Below are positions 49,239 through 58,273 of a stretch of DNA of 64,000 nt, one piece after another. Position 1 is the first letter of the stretch. Every line of letters starts with the position of its first letter. Below the pieces are notes generated by a model. The model saw only the letters and a list, made by a program, of their open reading frames with translations. It did no database searches and had not been told where the DNA came from. Both the position numbers and the translations under genes were made by a program. Source of the DNA: Oscillospiraceae bacterium (GTDB lineage: Bacteria; Bacillota; Clostridia; Oscillospirales; Oscillospiraceae). The stretch is from assembly GCA_024404315.1 (NCBI GenBank), contig JAKSQD010000003.1, positions 23,277 through 87,276 on the forward strand, read 5' to 3'.

Positions 49239-50033
49239 ATGAGTATGATTATCGCTAGTGTGATCGTTCTGGCAGTCGTGGGACTGCTGGTCGGTATGAT
49301 GCTGGTCTTTGCCGGCGAAGCCTTCAAGGTGGAGACCGACCCCCGTGAGGTCGCCGTCCGTGAGTGCCTGCCCGGCAACAACTGCGGCGCTTGCGGACAG
49401 GCTGGCTGCGACGCTATGGCCGCTGCTATCGTCCGTGGCGAAGCTCCTGTCAACGGCTGTCCCGTGGGCGGCGCTGCCTGCGGAGAAAAGATCAGCGCCA
49501 TCATGGGTGTCGCCGGTGGCGAGACCGGCCCCCGCAACGTGGCTTTCGTCAAGTGTGCCGGTACCTGCGACGTGATGAAGACCAAGTGCAACTATGTCGG
49601 CATTGAGAGCTGTGAGGCAGCCGCTGTCCTTCCCGGTAAGGGCATCAAGTACTGCACCCACGGCTGTCTGGGCTACGGCAGCTGCGTCAAGGCCTGTCCC
49701 TTTGATGCCATCCACATTGTGGACGGCGTGGCCAAGGTGGACCGCTCCAAGTGCATGGCCTGCGGCAAGTGCGTGGCCGCCTGCCCCCAGAAGCTGATTG
49801 AACTCCTCCCCGACACCTCCATCTTTGCGGTTCAGTGCAGCAATAAGGAGAAGGGCGCACTCGTCAAAACCGAGTGTGATGCTGGCTGCCTGGGCTGTGG
49901 TCTGTGCGTGAGACAGTGCGAGCAAGGCGCTATCACCCTTGCCAACAACATTGCCCACATCGACCAGAGCAAGTGCGTTGGCTGCGGCAAGTGCGCTGCT
50001 AAGTGCCCCGCTAAGATTATCCGTGTCCGCTGA
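49239..50033 (+). CDS. rnfB: Rnf complex subunit B (ferredoxin-accepting)
   Basis: RnfB (264 residues) takes electrons from reduced ferredoxin. An N-terminal membrane helix (about 5-27) is followed by the [4Fe-4S] signature CLPGNNCGACGQAGCDAMA, a Cys-rich middle (CAGTCDVMKTKC) and two ferredoxin pairs: CLGYGSCVKACP with CMACGKCVAACP, then CLGCGLCVRQC with CVGCGKCAAKCP. It is the last gene of the operon; the terminator is at 50108-50148. Confidence 0.96.
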   Translation: MSMIIASVIVLAVVGLLVGMMLVFAGEAFKVETDPREVAVRECLPGNNCGACGQAGCDAMAAAIVRGEAPVNGCPVGGAACGEKISAIMGVAGGETGPRNVAFVKCAGTCDVMKTKCNYVGIESCEAAAVLPGKGIKYCTHGCLGYGSCVKACPFDAIHIVDGVAKVDRSKCMACGKCVAACPQKLIELLPDTSIFAVQCSNKEKGALVKTECDAGCLGCGLCVRQCEQGAITLANNIAHIDQSKCVGCGKCAAKCPAKIIRVR

Positions 50034-50107
50034 GGATTTGGGTCAGACAAGAACCCCCAAGCTCCTCACTTTCACGCTTTGTGTCAGTGAGGGATAGAGA
50101 CAAAAAA

Positions 50108-50148
50108 GAAAGTGCTTTACTCTTCCAAGGAGGGGTAAAGCACTTTTT
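50108..50148. terminator. Terminator between rnfB and cysE
   Basis: AAAGTGCTTTAC and GGTAAAGCACTTT pair, with A- and T-runs at the two ends, so it suits both converging operons. Confidence 0.85.
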
Positions 50149-50150
50149 GC

Positions 50151-51134
50151 TTATTTCTGTCTCAATTTACAACCTTCGCACTTCTCGCCCTTGCCGCAGT
50201 CCCAGTCCTGGCTCTGGTCGGTGACGGCGAAGCCGTCCGGCTTGTAGGTGAGCTTGGGGTTCTGGAAGCTGACACGCATATGCGCTGGCACAGAGCTGGT
50301 GATAAAGCAGTTACCGCCGATGACGCAGCCTTCCCCAATGACCGTCTCGCCGCCCAAAATAGAGGCGTTGGAATAGATGGTCACGTCGTTTTCAATGGTG
50401 GGATGGCGCTTTTTGCCGCTGAGTCCCTGTCCGGCACGGGTGGACAGACCACCCAGCGTCACGCCCTGATAAATCTTCACCCGGTCGCCGATGGTGGTGG
50501 TCTCACCGATGACCACGCCCGTTCCGTGGTCGATGAAGAAGTAACGGCCAATGGTTGCACCGGGGTGAATGTCAATACCCGTTGCGCTGTGCGCATGTTC
50601 GGTCATGATGCGGGGAATCAGGGGCACTTTTAGCAGATGAAGCTCATGAGCGATGCGGTTGACCATAATAGCGTAAAAGCCGGGATAAGAAAAGATGATT
50701 TCGTCCTTGTTAAAGGCGGCGGGGTCGCCGTCATAAGCGGCCTGAATGTCCATTTTCAGGTATTCCCGCAGCGTGACCAGCTTGTCCAGGAAAGCTTCGG
50801 CCAGCTCGGTGGCCTTCTCCTTGCGCTGCGGCTTGGTGGTGTTGGTGTATTCGGGAGCGTGGAGCAGCGCCAGGGTGATTTGCTCCACCAGGGCGGTGTA
50901 AACCTCCTCCACCAGACTGCCCAGCTCATACTTGACCGCAAACTCACTGACGGTTTTCTTTCTGCCGAAATGGGCGGGGAACAGAATGATTTGCAGCCGT
51001 TCCAAAATACCGATGATAACCCGTTTGTCCGGCTGGAGATGTACGGTGAGATTGCCCAGCCGGTGGTCCTTGCTGGCATCCTCAATGAGGTATTCCACCA
51101 GCTTTTCTACTTTTTCGTCCATATCTGCTGCCAT
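50151..51134 (-). CDS. cysE: Serine O-acetyltransferase
   Basis: A 327-residue enzyme that acetylates L-serine with acetyl-CoA, the first step of cysteine synthesis from sulfide. The left-handed beta-helix of hexapeptide repeats is clear from TGIDIHPGATIGRYFFIDHG to ILGGETVIGEGCVIGGN, with the catalytic His in DHGTGVVIGET. It belongs to the long EpsC/bacterial SAT subtype with a helical N-terminal domain. The C-terminus adds CGKGEKCEGCK, possibly metal-binding. AsrABC would supply sulfide for this route. ATG 51134 follows AGGAGAG. Confidence 0.92.
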   Translation of the reverse strand: MAADMDEKVEKLVEYLIEDASKDHRLGNLTVHLQPDKRVIIGILERLQIILFPAHFGRKKTVSEFAVKYELGSLVEEVYTALVEQITLALLHAPEYTNTTKPQRKEKATELAEAFLDKLVTLREYLKMDIQAAYDGDPAAFNKDEIIFSYPGFYAIMVNRIAHELHLLKVPLIPRIMTEHAHSATGIDIHPGATIGRYFFIDHGTGVVIGETTTIGDRVKIYQGVTLGGLSTRAGQGLSGKKRHPTIENDVTIYSNASILGGETVIGEGCVIGGNCFITSSVPAHMRVSFQNPKLTYKPDGFAVTDQSQDWDCGKGEKCEGCKLRQK

Positions 51135-51194
51135 AATGTACTCTCCTTGTTGTGAATGTTGATTTGCCATTCCGCTTCGGGCAAAATGGAAAAC

Positions 51195-52163
51195 TCACCG
51201 CAATTCTCTTTGAATACCCTCCGTGATGCGGGATACATCCTCCATGGTGGCAATTTTGGTAATCTGTTCCTTCCAGTAGCCGGAATGGGAAACACCCCGG
51301 AGATACCAGGAGTATTGCTTCCGGGCTTCCAAACAGGCGATGTGCTCGCCCTTTTGCTCTTTTGCCAGGTCAAATTGACGCTTGGCTACCTCCATTCGCT
51401 CCCGCAGGGGCGGCAGAGGGGGAACCTCCTCCCCTCGGATGGCGGCCAGTCCCCGCTGGAACAGCCAGGGGTTGCCAAAAGCGCCACGACCAATCATCAC
51501 GCCATCCGCTCCGGTGTAACGGAGGATGTGGGCGGCATCTTCCGGCTCGAACACATCGCCGTTTGCGATGACGGGCACGGAAACCGCCTGCTTGACCGCT
51601 CGGATGATGTCCCAGTCCGCTCGGCCAGCATACATTTGGGTTTTGGTGCGGCCATGAATGGTAATGGCTGCTGCACCGGCGCTTTCCAACGCCTGAGAGA
51701 ACTCCACGGCGTTGACGCTGCCCTTGTCCCAGCCCTTTCGGGTCTTGACGGTGACGGGACAGCCCGCCCCACGGCGCACGGCTTCCACAATCTTCATGGC
51801 CTTGTCGGGGTCTTTCATCAGGGCGGAGCCGTCGCCATTGTTGGCCACCTTGGGCACGGGACAGCCCATATTGATATCTATGACATCCGGGTGGACGATG
51901 CTCATGATTTTTTCCGCTGCCTGTCCCATGCACTCCACGTCGCTGCCAAACAGCTGCACGGCGGCGGGCTTTTCCACGGGACTAAGCTCCATCAGGCGGA
52001 GGGTTTTCTTATCCTGAAAGCAGAGCGCCTTTGCGGAAACCATCTCCGTAATGGTATATCCTGCCCCCAGCTCCCGGCAGATGGTGCGGAAGGCATAGTC
52101 CGTCACCCCCGCCATAGGAGCCAGAATCAGGGGATTTTCCAGTTCTACAGAACCAATTTTCAT
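51195..52163 (-). CDS. dusB: tRNA-dihydrouridine synthase
   Basis: A 322-residue FMN enzyme that reduces uridines in the tRNA D-loop. The core is standard: LAPMAGVTDYAFRTICRELG, INMGCPVPKVANNGDGSALM with catalytic Cys, HGRTKTQMYAGRADWD and NGDVF. The C-terminal helical tRNA-binding domain is present. It lies between ahcY and cysE in a minus-strand gene run. The DusB name follows the usual Firmicutes assignment and is not proven by sequence. Confidence 0.92.
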   Translation of the reverse strand: MKIGSVELENPLILAPMAGVTDYAFRTICRELGAGYTITEMVSAKALCFQDKKTLRLMELSPVEKPAAVQLFGSDVECMGQAAEKIMSIVHPDVIDINMGCPVPKVANNGDGSALMKDPDKAMKIVEAVRRGAGCPVTVKTRKGWDKGSVNAVEFSQALESAGAAAITIHGRTKTQMYAGRADWDIIRAVKQAVSVPVIANGDVFEPEDAAHILRYTGADGVMIGRGAFGNPWLFQRGLAAIRGEEVPPLPPLRERMEVAKRQFDLAKEQKGEHIACLEARKQYSWYLRGVSHSGYWKEQITKIATMEDVSRITEGIQRELR

Positions 52164-52193
52164 AGTTTACCTCATGCAGGGCAGAGTAGCCGC

Positions 52194-53438
52194 TTACGCT
52201 TTCCAGCCTGCCAGATACTCCTTCTGCTCGTCGGTGAGGGTGTCGATGGCAAGACCCATGGCGGCCAGCTTGACACGACCAATCTCGTCGTCGATTTCGT
52301 CGGGAACAATATACAGCTTCTTTTCCAGCTGCTCGTGGTGCTTCCACAGCCATTCCAGGCTCAGAGCCTGCACAGCAAAGCTCATGTCCATGATTTCGGC
52401 GGGGTGGCCGTTGCCTGCGGCCAGGTTGACCAGGCGGCCTTCGCCCACCACGTTCAGGGTACGGCCATCGGGCAGGGTGTAGCCCACGATGTTATCCCGG
52501 CGCAGTTCCTCCTTGACGGCCATCTTGCGCAGGCTTGCCACGTCCACCTCACAGTCAAAGTGGCCGGCGTTGGTGAGCACCGCCTGATCCTTCATGACGG
52601 CGAAATGCTTGGGGGTAATCACGTCCTTGCAGCCCGTCACGGTGACGAAGATGTCGCCCAACTTGGCGGCCTCGTCCATGGGCATCACACGGAAGCCGTT
52701 CATGGTGGCATCCAGCGCCTTGAAGGGATCCACCTCGGTGACAATCACGTTTGCGCCCATGCCCTGCGCACGCATGGCGGTACCCTTGCCGCACCAGCCG
52801 TAACCGGCCACGACCACGGTTTTTCCGGCTACAATCAAGTTGGTGGTGTCCATAATGGCCGTCCACACGGATTGACCCGTACCATATTTGTTGTCATAGT
52901 AATGCTTTGCCTTGGCATCGTTGACGGCCATCATAGCGCAGGGGAGGATTCCCTCCCGCTCCCGGGCTTTCAGGCGGTGAATGCCGGTGGTGGTCTCTTC
53001 ACAGCCACCAATCAAACAATCTGCCAGGTCAGAGCGCTTGCCGCCGAGCAGGTTGATGAGGTCGCCGCCGTCATCCACAATCAGGTGGGGGTGACATTCC
53101 AGCGTCTTGACCAGCAGGTCTTCATACTCCTGTTCGGTGACACCGTGAATGCCGTAGGTGTCCACGCCCAGGGAGGCAATACCGGCGGCCACATCGTCCT
53201 GTGTGGAGAGGGGATTGCAGCCGGTCAGGTGAACCTCAGCGCCGCCCTTGGCCAATACCAGACCCAAATTGGCGGTTTTTGCCTCCAGATGGACGGAAAC
53301 GGCGATACGAAGCCCCTCAAAGGGCTTCTCCTGCTCAAAGCGCTTCTCGATGGAGGACAGGGCGGGCATAAAAGAGCGCACCCATTCAATTTTGCGCAGG
53401 CCGGATTCGGCCAGAGAGGGATCTTTTACAATGCTCAT
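52194..53438 (-). CDS. ahcY: Adenosylhomocysteinase
   Basis: A 414-residue S-adenosylhomocysteine hydrolase, which splits SAH into adenosine and homocysteine to relieve inhibition of methyltransferases. The NAD-binding motif is VVVAGYGWCGKGTAMRAQG. Substrate residues appear in VSVHLEAKTANL, LIVDDGGDLINL and CEETTTGIHRL. It is shorter than the eukaryotic type, like many prokaryotic and archaeal forms. It lies 30 bases before dusB. No SAH riboswitch could be seen in the 51 bases upstream. Confidence 0.96.
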   Translation of the reverse strand: MSIVKDPSLAESGLRKIEWVRSFMPALSSIEKRFEQEKPFEGLRIAVSVHLEAKTANLGLVLAKGGAEVHLTGCNPLSTQDDVAAGIASLGVDTYGIHGVTEQEYEDLLVKTLECHPHLIVDDGGDLINLLGGKRSDLADCLIGGCEETTTGIHRLKAREREGILPCAMMAVNDAKAKHYYDNKYGTGQSVWTAIMDTTNLIVAGKTVVVAGYGWCGKGTAMRAQGMGANVIVTEVDPFKALDATMNGFRVMPMDEAAKLGDIFVTVTGCKDVITPKHFAVMKDQAVLTNAGHFDCEVDVASLRKMAVKEELRRDNIVGYTLPDGRTLNVVGEGRLVNLAAGNGHPAEIMDMSFAVQALSLEWLWKHHEQLEKKLYIVPDEIDDEIGRVKLAAMGLAIDTLTDEQKEYLAGWKA

Positions 53439-53489
53439 CGTTGAGTAGTTCCTTTCAAACTGGATGAAAGCTCCTCGGGTGGGGAGCGC

Positions 53490-54257
53490 TTAGAAAATGG
53501 TGTAGCTGGCTACCCCCATTGCGGAGGCAAGACCCACCAGCAGGGCAATGTGAAGGGGATAATAGAGATAGAAGAACCACTGACCTATTTTTCCGCCGGG
53601 CATCGGCCCACGCTTGCCGTTATAAAGGGAGATGGGCAGGAAAGCGGCCAATCCCGGAAGTTCCACCGTACCGAAGAAGAAAAACATGATAAAAGCGGAA
53701 ACCAGGAAAAGAGAAAGAACCTGTTCCCGGAGGGCAAAAAAAGCCAAAATCAACAGCACACCGGCTCCGCCATAGTCCACGTTTAGCAGGTCGCCCAGGA
53801 TGCCCCAGCCGAGGAAGACGGCCAGACAGAACAGGGTGGAGAAAATTTGCAGCTTTACCTTGTCCGCCAGCTTGCTTTCCAGCCATTTGGTTCCGTGATC
53901 CAACAGATAGATGCCGCTTAGACCCAAAAGCAGGGTGAACATCACGTTTTGATGTGCCAGATCGGGGAAGCTCTTGGCGCACATCAGGTCAAAGGGAAGC
54001 TCAGAGAGCACCATCATCAGTGCCAGCCGCCCGGCGTACTTTTTGATGTCTTTGGTGTGGAAATAGCCCTCCACGAGCAAAAAAACGTAGATGGGGAAGG
54101 CAAGCCGACCCACGGAGCGCATCAGCCAGTAAAACTTGCCGCAGCCGAGGACGTTGGCCGTGTGGTCGATGGTCATTGTCACCAGGGCGATGAGCTTTAA
54201 AAGGAAGCCATCCACAAAGCGAAGAGGAGCCAGTTTTTGTGTTACATTCTGAGTCAT
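53490..54257 (-). CDS. TraX family membrane protein
   Basis: A 255-residue protein with about eight hydrophobic helices. It begins with FVDGFLLKLIALVTMTIDHTANVLG and carries SVGRLAFPIYVFLLVEGYFHTKD, the family signature. TraX acetylates F-pilin in plasmid systems, but chromosomal homologs in Firmicutes lie outside conjugation loci and are thought to be surface acyltransferases of unknown target. There are no other transfer genes nearby. ATG 54257 overlaps the tex stop in an ATGA junction, behind GGGAG. Confidence 0.88.
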   Translation of the reverse strand: MTQNVTQKLAPLRFVDGFLLKLIALVTMTIDHTANVLGCGKFYWLMRSVGRLAFPIYVFLLVEGYFHTKDIKKYAGRLALMMVLSELPFDLMCAKSFPDLAHQNVMFTLLLGLSGIYLLDHGTKWLESKLADKVKLQIFSTLFCLAVFLGWGILGDLLNVDYGGAGVLLILAFFALREQVLSLFLVSAFIMFFFFGTVELPGLAAFLPISLYNGKRGPMPGGKIGQWFFYLYYPLHIALLVGLASAMGVASYTIF

Positions 54258-56428
54258 GATTTTTTTCTCCCTGCCTGACGGATGGAGAGGGAAATGCGTT
54301 TTCTCTTCTCGTCCACGTCCAGCACGATTACCTTCACCACGTCGCCCACGCTGAGGGCTTCGGAAGGATGCTTGATGTATTTGTCGCAAATTTGAGAGAT
54401 GTGAACCAAACCGTCCTGGTGGACACCGATGTCCACAAAAGCGCCAAAGTCAATCACGTTGCGGACGGTTCCGGTCAGCTCCATGCCGGGCTTCAAGTCC
54501 TTCATCTCCAAAACGTCGGTGCGGAGGATGGGCTTGGGCAGCTCGTCACGGGGGTCTCGACCCGGCTTTTGCAGCTCCTTGATGATGTCCTCCAAGGTGG
54601 CTCGACCCACGCCGCACTGTTCGGCGGCCTTGTCCAGCTGGAGGGCACGGAGCTTGAGGGGCAGAGAAACGATGGTACCATCCTCTACGTCCTGCAAAGT
54701 GAAGCCGCAAAGCTGGAGGAGCTGTTCCGCTGCGCCGTAGGATTCGGGGTGAACGCCGGTGTTATCCAGAACGTTGGCGCTCTCCGGCACTCGGAGGAAG
54801 CCTGCACACTGCTGATAAGCCTTGGGGCCGAGCTTGGGAACCTTTAAAAGCTGCTTTCGGCTGGTAAATACACCGTTTGCCTCACGGTAGGCCACCACAT
54901 TTTTGGCGGTGGTTGCGGTGAGTCCCGCCACACGATTCAAAAGGGCGGGGGAAGCGGTGTTCACGTCCACACCAACGCTGTTCACGCAGTCCTCCACCAC
55001 GCCGGTGAGGGCTTCGTCCAGACGTTTTTGAGGCATATCGTGTTGATACTGTCCCACGCCAATGGCCTTGGGGTCAATTTTGACCAGCTCGGCCAGAGGA
55101 TCCTGCAACCGCCGGGCGATGGAAACCGCAGAGCGGAGGTTGACATCAAACTGAGGAAATTCCTCGGCGGCCAGCTTGGAGGCGGAGTAAACCGAAGCGC
55201 CCGCCTCGTTGACCATCATGTAAGAGACCTTGCGCCCGGCGGCGGCGCATTCGTGAATCAAATCCACAGCCATGGCCTCGGTTTCCCGGCTGGCGGTGCC
55301 GTTGCCGATGGCCAAATGCTGCACCCGGTGCTTCAAAATCATGGCTTTCAGGGTGGCAATGCACTCCTTCCGCTTGCGCTCACCGAAGGTGGGATACACC
55401 ACGGTGGTGTCCAACACCTTGCCGGTTCCGTCGATGACGGCGATTTTGCAGCCGTGGGCATAACCGGGGTCTAAGCCCATGGTGACTTTTCCCTTGACGG
55501 GGGGCTGCATCAGCAGGGGGCGGAGGTTCAGGGCGAAGTTGTGAATGGCTCCCTCGCTGGCGGCCTCGGTGAGCGTGGAGCGAGCCTCCCGCTCCAAGGA
55601 GGGGAAAATGAGGCGGCTGTAGCTGTCCTGAGCGGCGGCTTTGACAAATTCCCCGCAGGGGTTCAGCTGGCGAAGGATACGGCTTGTAATGACCCGAAGA
55701 GCCAAGTCTTCGTCCAGCTCCACGCCGACCTTGAGCAAGCCCTCTTTCTCGCCTCGGTTGATGGCCAGAATCTGATGCCCCTGCATCCGAGAGATGGGGT
55801 GATGGAAGTCATAGTAAAGGCGGTAAACGCTGTCCTCCTCCGCTTTCACGGCCTTGCTGACCACAGCGCCACGTTTGGCCATGGTCTCCCGCAGGTCGCC
55901 TCGGATAGCGGGGTCGTCGGAGATGACCTCCGCCAGAATGTCAGAAGCGCCCGCCAGTGCGTCAGCGACGGTTTCCACGCCCTTTTCCGGGTCGAGATAG
56001 TCCTTGGCCAGTGCTTCGGGGGTGGTCTTGGGCAACTGCATGAGCAGCTTCATTGCCAGCGGCTCTAAGCCCTTTTCCTTGGCGACGGTGGCACGGGTGC
56101 GGCGCTTCTGCTTAAAGGGGCGGTACAGATCCTCCACCACGGCCAGGGTAGAGGCGTTATTGATGGCCTTTTCCAGCTCAGGAGTGAGCTTTTCCTGGTT
56201 GGCGATGGCTTTTTTTACTTCCTCCTTACGCTGGGCAAGACCCCGGAGGTAATTCAAACGGTCAAAGAGCGTGCGAAGCGTGGTGTCATCCATGCCGCCG
56301 TGAAGCTCTTTTCGATAGCGGGCGATGAAGGGGATGGTGTTGCCCTCGTCTACCAGCTTTACGACATTTTCGATAAATTGCGCCGGCTGGTTCAGTTCCT
56401 GTGCCAGCGTAAGAATCATAGGTTCCAT
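54254..56428 (-). CDS. tex: Transcription accessory protein Tex
   Basis: A 724-residue RNA-binding protein. The N-terminal helical region (with NTIPFIARYRKELHGGMDD) leads to the YqgF/RuvC-like domain (LDPGYAHGCKIAVID), helix-hairpin-helix motifs (SVGVDVNTASPALLNRVAGL) and a C-terminal S1 domain (ELTGTVRNVIDFGAFVDIGV). Tex binds RNA polymerase and nucleic acids and affects transcription and RNA decay. ATG 56428 is chosen behind GAAAGGA. It is the first gene of tex-traX-ahcY-dusB-cysE. Confidence 0.96.
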   Translation of the reverse strand: MEPMILTLAQELNQPAQFIENVVKLVDEGNTIPFIARYRKELHGGMDDTTLRTLFDRLNYLRGLAQRKEEVKKAIANQEKLTPELEKAINNASTLAVVEDLYRPFKQKRRTRATVAKEKGLEPLAMKLLMQLPKTTPEALAKDYLDPEKGVETVADALAGASDILAEVISDDPAIRGDLRETMAKRGAVVSKAVKAEEDSVYRLYYDFHHPISRMQGHQILAINRGEKEGLLKVGVELDEDLALRVITSRILRQLNPCGEFVKAAAQDSYSRLIFPSLEREARSTLTEAASEGAIHNFALNLRPLLMQPPVKGKVTMGLDPGYAHGCKIAVIDGTGKVLDTTVVYPTFGERKRKECIATLKAMILKHRVQHLAIGNGTASRETEAMAVDLIHECAAAGRKVSYMMVNEAGASVYSASKLAAEEFPQFDVNLRSAVSIARRLQDPLAELVKIDPKAIGVGQYQHDMPQKRLDEALTGVVEDCVNSVGVDVNTASPALLNRVAGLTATTAKNVVAYREANGVFTSRKQLLKVPKLGPKAYQQCAGFLRVPESANVLDNTGVHPESYGAAEQLLQLCGFTLQDVEDGTIVSLPLKLRALQLDKAAEQCGVGRATLEDIIKELQKPGRDPRDELPKPILRTDVLEMKDLKPGMELTGTVRNVIDFGAFVDIGVHQDGLVHISQICDKYIKHPSEALSVGDVVKVIVLDVDEKRKRISLSIRQAGRKKS

Positions 56429-56545
56429 ATTTGTTCCTTTCCGGTCCATTTCCTGTGGTTGGAAGGATATTATAGCATACTAAGGTAGAAATGAAAAGGA
56501 GAATCATGGATAAATCCACGGTAATTGAATGAGTTGAGTTAGTAA

Positions 56546-56677
56546 AACCCCCTCAGTCAGCTAACGCTGACAGCTCCCCAAAAGGGGAGCCAAACTTCCC
56601 CACCAAATAACGGCAAAAAGGGTCAAAAAAGCTTCCCCTGTTGGGGAGGTGCCGACTGTAAGGAGGCGGAGGGGGTT
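56546..56677. repeat. Palindromic intergenic repeat (132 bases)
   Basis: The stretch is bounded by AACCCCCTC (56546-56554) and GAGGGGGTT (56669-56677). Inside, CTCCCCAAAAGGGGAG and CTTCCCCTGTTGGGGAG form two compact hairpins, and AGTCAGCTAACGCTGACAGC has local symmetry. Intergenic repeats of this look are widespread in gut Clostridia genomes. It carries no gene. The rest of 56429-56828 contains only the promoter at 56772-56800. Confidence 0.75.
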
Positions 56678-56771
56678 CAGATATTACTCAAAATGCTGCT
56701 TTTTGTTACTTATTCAATTATCGTGTGGATAAATCAAAACGAAAAATGGGACAAAAAAGAAGGAAGAGCTA

Positions 56772-56800
56772 TTGACATACTACATCTGTCGTGTTATACT
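56772..56800 (+). promoter_or_regulatory. Consensus promoter for the small membrane protein gene
   Basis: A perfect TTGACA (56772-56777) and TATACT (56795-56800) are spaced by 17 bases. Confidence 0.8.
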
Positions 56801-56828
56801 TCCACTATACAGAAAGGAGGGAAATCTC

Positions 56829-57077
56829 ATGAATGAATATCAATTTTGGCTTATTGTGGTCGTTTTGGTCACTTTAGCGGTTCTCATTCTGTTCCCTGTT
56901 ATCAAGAAGTACCTTCAGGATCGGGATTTCAAGCGTCAGGTGGAGGGCAAGCAGCCTATGCGTGAGATGAAAGAACCCTCCCGCACCGAAGACCCCAAGT
57001 TAAACGCCGAATTGGAAGCTGAGCGAGCCAGAATGGTGGGCAATATCCGCCGTGACGCTACCGGAATTGGAAAATAA
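56829..57077 (+). CDS. Small membrane protein of unknown function
   Basis: An 82-residue protein with one N-terminal membrane helix (about 5-25: FWLIVVVLVTLAVLILFPVI) and a charged cytosolic tail rich in Arg, Lys and Glu. No family is recognised. AAAGGAGGG precedes ATG 56829, and the near-consensus promoter suggests strong expression. A terminator follows at 57106-57135. Confidence 0.7.
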   Translation: MNEYQFWLIVVVLVTLAVLILFPVIKKYLQDRDFKRQVEGKQPMREMKEPSRTEDPKLNAELEAERARMVGNIRRDATGIGK

Positions 57078-57105
57078 CACACATTTTTCTATAAAAGTGC
57101 TCAAA

Positions 57106-57135
57106 AAAGGAACCAGCGTCAAAACTGGTTCCTTT
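57106..57135. terminator. Bidirectional terminator
   Basis: AAAGGAACCAG (57106-57116) and CTGGTTCCTTT (57125-57135) are perfect arms flanked by an A-run and T-rich sequence, serving the two converging genes. Confidence 0.8.
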
Positions 57136-57145
57136 CGCTTTTCTT

Positions 57146-58204
57146 TTACTTGCTTTCGTTCTTGGTGAAGGTTCCGTCGTCGTTGGCGGTGTAGAGACCG
57201 CTGTCCAACAGAGCCGCTTGATAATCGGTGGTGGTGATGGCGGTGACGGCGGTGAGCTGCTCATGAATGGGCTTGCCGGAGGCATCGACAATGGCGGTGA
57301 CGGCGGCGATGGTATTATCAATGATGGACTTGGTGTCGGTGGTTGTCACCATGCCAAGGTAATGCTTGGAGAGGTATTCCACGGAGCGGGCAGAGTTGCC
57401 AGCGGTGACAACGGTGGGAAAAATGTTGCCCTGATAGCTGGAGAACACGGCATCTACCACGGCTTCTCCCTGCTGATCGCCAAAGCAGAGGACGGCGTTC
57501 AGGTCGGTGTCCAAATAGGTGGTGGAGAAAAGCTCGGTGGCCCAGGCGTTTGCGTCTGCCGCCTCAATGGAGCTTGCGGTGGTGTTGCCGGAGAGAACTT
57601 CCAGCGTTCCCTCGTCCATATAGGGCTTTAAAACGCTCATTGCACCCTCCAGCGCCTTTTGCGTGCCGCTGGTCTGGTCGCCCACGAATTCGATGGTCAG
57701 GGGGTCGCACTCCTCGGGCAGGGAATCCAGCTTCAAAGCGTTGACCACATACTCGGCCTGCTGCTTGCCCAGGTCGGCGAAGTCCACACCCACATAGGCA
57801 TTGACGCTACTGGACTGAACGGGCGTATCCAGAGCGATGACATGCACGGCGGAGACATCCACGCTGACGGATTCCAGTGCCTTTTTCACGGCGTTGACAT
57901 CCTCAGATTCCACAATCAGGAGGGAAGCGCCGTCGCTGACCATATCGCTGATTTGCTTGACCTGCTGACCGCTGCCGGAGTAAGCCAGCTCCACGGAATA
58001 GCCCTGTTCTTTCAGGCGGCTTTCCAGGGCGGAACCATAGGGATTGGTCTCGGCAGTGCCGGTGACAGAGACACCGACCATGGTCATAGCGGCGTTGGTG
58101 TTGCCGCCGTTGGAGGAGGAAGCATCCGCCGGGGCGCTGGAGCAGCCCGCCAGAGCAAAGATCATGGTCAGAGCCAGAATCACAGAAGAAATTTTATATT
58201 TCAT
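57146..58204 (-). CDS. Sugar-binding lipoprotein (type 1 periplasmic binding protein)
   Basis: A 352-residue substrate-binding lipoprotein (signal peptide ending LAGCSS, Cys about 21). The mature part fits the ribose/galactose-binding fold: MVGVSVTGTAETNPYGSALE at the start, SDMVSDGASLLIVESEDVNA, YVGVDFADLGKQQAEYV and NAVLCFGDQQGEAVVDAV. It could bind a sugar or related small molecule for an ABC importer or a chemosensor. No ATPase or permease gene is adjacent, so it is an orphan. A promoter lies at 58245-58273. Confidence 0.85.
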   Translation of the reverse strand: MKYKISSVILALTMIFALAGCSSAPADASSSNGGNTNAAMTMVGVSVTGTAETNPYGSALESRLKEQGYSVELAYSGSGQQVKQISDMVSDGASLLIVESEDVNAVKKALESVSVDVSAVHVIALDTPVQSSSVNAYVGVDFADLGKQQAEYVVNALKLDSLPEECDPLTIEFVGDQTSGTQKALEGAMSVLKPYMDEGTLEVLSGNTTASSIEAADANAWATELFSTTYLDTDLNAVLCFGDQQGEAVVDAVFSSYQGNIFPTVVTAGNSARSVEYLSKHYLGMVTTTDTKSIIDNTIAAVTAIVDASGKPIHEQLTAVTAITTTDYQAALLDSGLYTANDDGTFTKNESK

Positions 58205-58244
58205 AGGAGAAAACACCTCATTTTGTATTTTTCATAGCTGACAT

Positions 58245-58273
58245 AGTGTATCACAGTTCCACTGCTTTTGCAA
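58245..58273 (-). promoter_or_regulatory. Promoter for the sugar-binding lipoprotein gene
   Basis: On the minus strand TTGCAA (58268-58273) and TACACT (58245-58250) are spaced by 17 bases, about 40 bases from the start codon. Confidence 0.6.

Noticed and set aside
51156-53444. Long plus-strand open frame across dusB and ahcY
   Set aside because: It spans two unrelated genes on the opposite strand and has no family-like motif.
53439-53489. SAH riboswitch upstream of ahcY
   Set aside because: Only 51 bases separate ahcY from traX, too short for the aptamer, and no matching pairing is seen.
53490-54257. TraX as evidence of a conjugative element
   Set aside because: No relaxase, coupling protein or other transfer genes occur nearby; chromosomal TraX homologs are common outside such elements.
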